Positions 42,820 through 43,860 of a stretch of 43,860 bases of DNA are shown in pieces. The notes beneath the pieces are model-generated. The model was not told the origin of the DNA. It made no database searches and saw nothing but the letters and a program-made list of their open reading frames with translations. The position numbers were made by a program, and so were the translations under genes. The stretch lies in assembly GCA_021647375.1 (NCBI GenBank), contig JAKIUV010000012.1, positions 1-43,860 on the forward strand, written 5' to 3'. Numbering within the stretch: the stretch's first letter is position 1; the number at the start of each line of letters is the position of its first letter. The stretch is from Robiginitomaculum sp. (GTDB lineage: Bacteria; Pseudomonadota; Alphaproteobacteria; Caulobacterales; Maricaulaceae).

Positions 42820-43794
42820 TTATCCGGCTTCAATAAGTCCGGTATTTTGCGCTGCGTTCAGCATAGCTTCTTGCAATTTCTCAAATGCCCGCACTTCGAT
42901 TTGACGGATGCGTTCGCGGGAAACCTCGTAAACTGCAGCAAGTTCTTCCAAAGTTTTAGGCTTTTCGGCCAAGCGGCGTTCTTGCAAGATATGCTGCTCG
43001 CGTTCGTTCAGGTTTTTCATGGCATCTTTGAGTAATTCCATGCGGGCATCATGTTCTTGAGAATCGGCAACCACGGTTTCCTGGCTGACATAATTGTCGT
43101 CCTCTAGCCAGTCTTGCCATTGCCCGCCGCCGTCTTCGCCGCCAATTTTCACATTGAGAGACGCATCTCCGCCGCCGCCCATACGCCGGTTCATAGAGAT
43201 AACTTCTTCTTCCTTGACATTCAGGTTGGTCGCGATCTTCTTGACTTGATCCGGATGCATATCACCGTCTTCAATGGCTTTCATCTCGCCTTTCATGCGG
43301 CGCAGATTAAAGAACAATTTCTTCTGGGCGGCTGTTGTACCCATCTTGACCAAAGACCAAGAGCGCAAAACATATTCTTGGATAGCGGCGCGAATCCACC
43401 ACATGGCGTAGGTAGACAAACGAAACCCTTTGTCCGGGTCGAACTTTTTGACCGCCTGCATCAGGCCGACATTGCCTTCGGAAATAACCTCACCAATGGG
43501 CAGGCCGTAGCCCCGATAGCCCATGGCGATTTTTGCCACGAGACGCAGGTGGGATGTCACCATTTTCTCGGCGGCGGCACTGTCTTGGTGGGATACCCAG
43601 CGTTTTGCCAACATAAATTCTTCGTCGCGCTCCAGCATAGGGAATTTGCGGATTTCGGTTAAATAGCTCGACAAACCTTGCTCAGGCGAAAGCGCGACGG
43701 ACAAACTCATATTGCCGGTAGATTTACCCGCTTTCAGTGTTGTCTTTGCTGTCTTTTTTATAGCGGTTTTCTTATGCGTAGTGTCTTTAGTCAA
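42820..43794 (-). CDS. rpoH: RNA polymerase sigma factor RpoH
   Basis: This sigma-70-family factor directs transcription of heat-shock genes. Region 1.2/2 is 'SYLTEIRKFPMLERDEEFMLAKRWV'. Region 2 contains 'SEGNVGLMQAVKKFDPDKGFRLSTYAMWWIRAAIQEYVLRSWSLVKMG', with the RpoH box ('QKKLFFNLRRMK') after it. Region 4.2 is 'VSRERIRQIEVRAFEKLQ'. The start is placed at TTG 43794 because GGGAGGA lies six bases upstream on the minus strand; this gives 324 residues. The frame also opens at 43809, within the ribosome site itself. A Lys-rich N-terminal tail of about 25 residues precedes the family start. It lies convergent to the island. Confidence 0.96.
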   Translation of the reverse strand: MTKDTTHKKTAIKKTAKTTLKAGKSTGNMSLSVALSPEQGLSSYLTEIRKFPMLERDEEFMLAKRWVSHQDSAAAEKMVTSHLRLVAKIAMGYRGYGLPIGEVISEGNVGLMQAVKKFDPDKGFRLSTYAMWWIRAAIQEYVLRSWSLVKMGTTAAQKKLFFNLRRMKGEMKAIEDGDMHPDQVKKIATNLNVKEEEVISMNRRMGGGGDASLNVKIGGEDGGGQWQDWLEDDNYVSQETVVADSQEHDARMELLKDAMKNLNEREQHILQERRLAEKPKTLEELAAVYEVSRERIRQIEVRAFEKLQEAMLNAAQNTGLIEAG

Positions 43795-43860
43795 AATCTT
43801 TCCTCCCAATACCCAAGAAGCGGGCTTGAATGTATATATAGGGGTAATCGTAGGCGATTA

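Noticed and set aside
43114..43662. Long open frame antisense to rpoH
   Set aside because: It is the complement of conserved sigma-factor regions and resembles no known protein.
43831..43844. CCCCTATAT on the minus strand as a heat-shock -10 box for rpoH
   Set aside because: The matching -35 would fall outside the window, so it cannot be supported.

Overview
The window reads as a chromosomal segment of an alphaproteobacterium, probably from the marine Hyphomonadaceae/Maricaulales neighbourhood. This is inferred from gene content: an HdaA-type replication regulator, an alphaproteobacterial SUV3-like helicase, FdxA, CarD, an RpoH-type sigma factor and an SQD1-type UDP-sulfoquinovose synthase. 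No rRNA gene is present to settle the taxonomy. No tRNA, CRISPR array, integrase or intact insertion sequence was seen.

Layout. 1-8893 is mostly housekeeping: the end of a DUF2066-like gene, hdaA, ffh-rpsP, a SixA-like phosphatase, a SUV3-like helicase followed by an S4 RNA-binding protein, fdxA and carD. 8941-15609 is mostly minus strand: an acyl-CoA synthetase/enoyl-CoA hydratase pair, an exported M17 aminopeptidase and a TonB-dependent receptor. The receptor is divergent from a lipoprotein amidohydrolase and a GMC oxidoreductase (15932-19259). A cold-shock gene, an rnd/pseudouridine synthase pair, a small outer-membrane barrel and a DUF3422 membrane protein follow (19536-23727). 42820-43794 is rpoH.

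The accessory part is 23936-42756, a sulfur and surface-glycan island. It opens with a WbpE-like sugar aminotransferase and a first ATP sulfurylase pair, cysD1-cysNC1. CysD1 carries an extra N-terminal helix-turn-helix-like domain of about 70 residues, and CysNC1 has a canonical APS kinase domain. After a repeat-rich gap come a small membrane protein and a two-domain glycosyltransferase on the minus strand. A plus-strand cluster then runs: CapD-like nucleotide-sugar dehydratase, sqdB, cysH, cysD2, cysNC2, PglD-like acetyltransferase, two glycosyltransferase-like proteins, a tiny coiled-coil protein, a glycosyltransferase fragment and an ABC-exporter-like protein with a ruined nucleotide-binding domain. 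The last third (37758-42756) is visibly more AT-rich, which suggests transfer or lineage-specific turnover.

Main hypothesis. sqdB-cysH-cysD2-cysNC2 looks like a dedicated sulfate-to-sulfite line feeding UDP-sulfoquinovose synthesis. CysH has the two cysteine pairs of iron-sulfur APS reductases. The APS kinase domain of CysNC2 has lost its substrate motif (DGDNVR becomes DPGNVL), so APS should not be drained to PAPS. No sulfite reductase gene is adjacent, and SqdB, which consumes sulfite, sits directly upstream. The first sulfurylase pair keeps a working-looking kinase and could supply PAPS for sulfation. The surrounding glycosyltransferases suggest that sulfoquinovose, or another sulfated sugar, may go into a surface glycan as well as or instead of sulfolipid. 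This is inference from sequence motifs and gene order.
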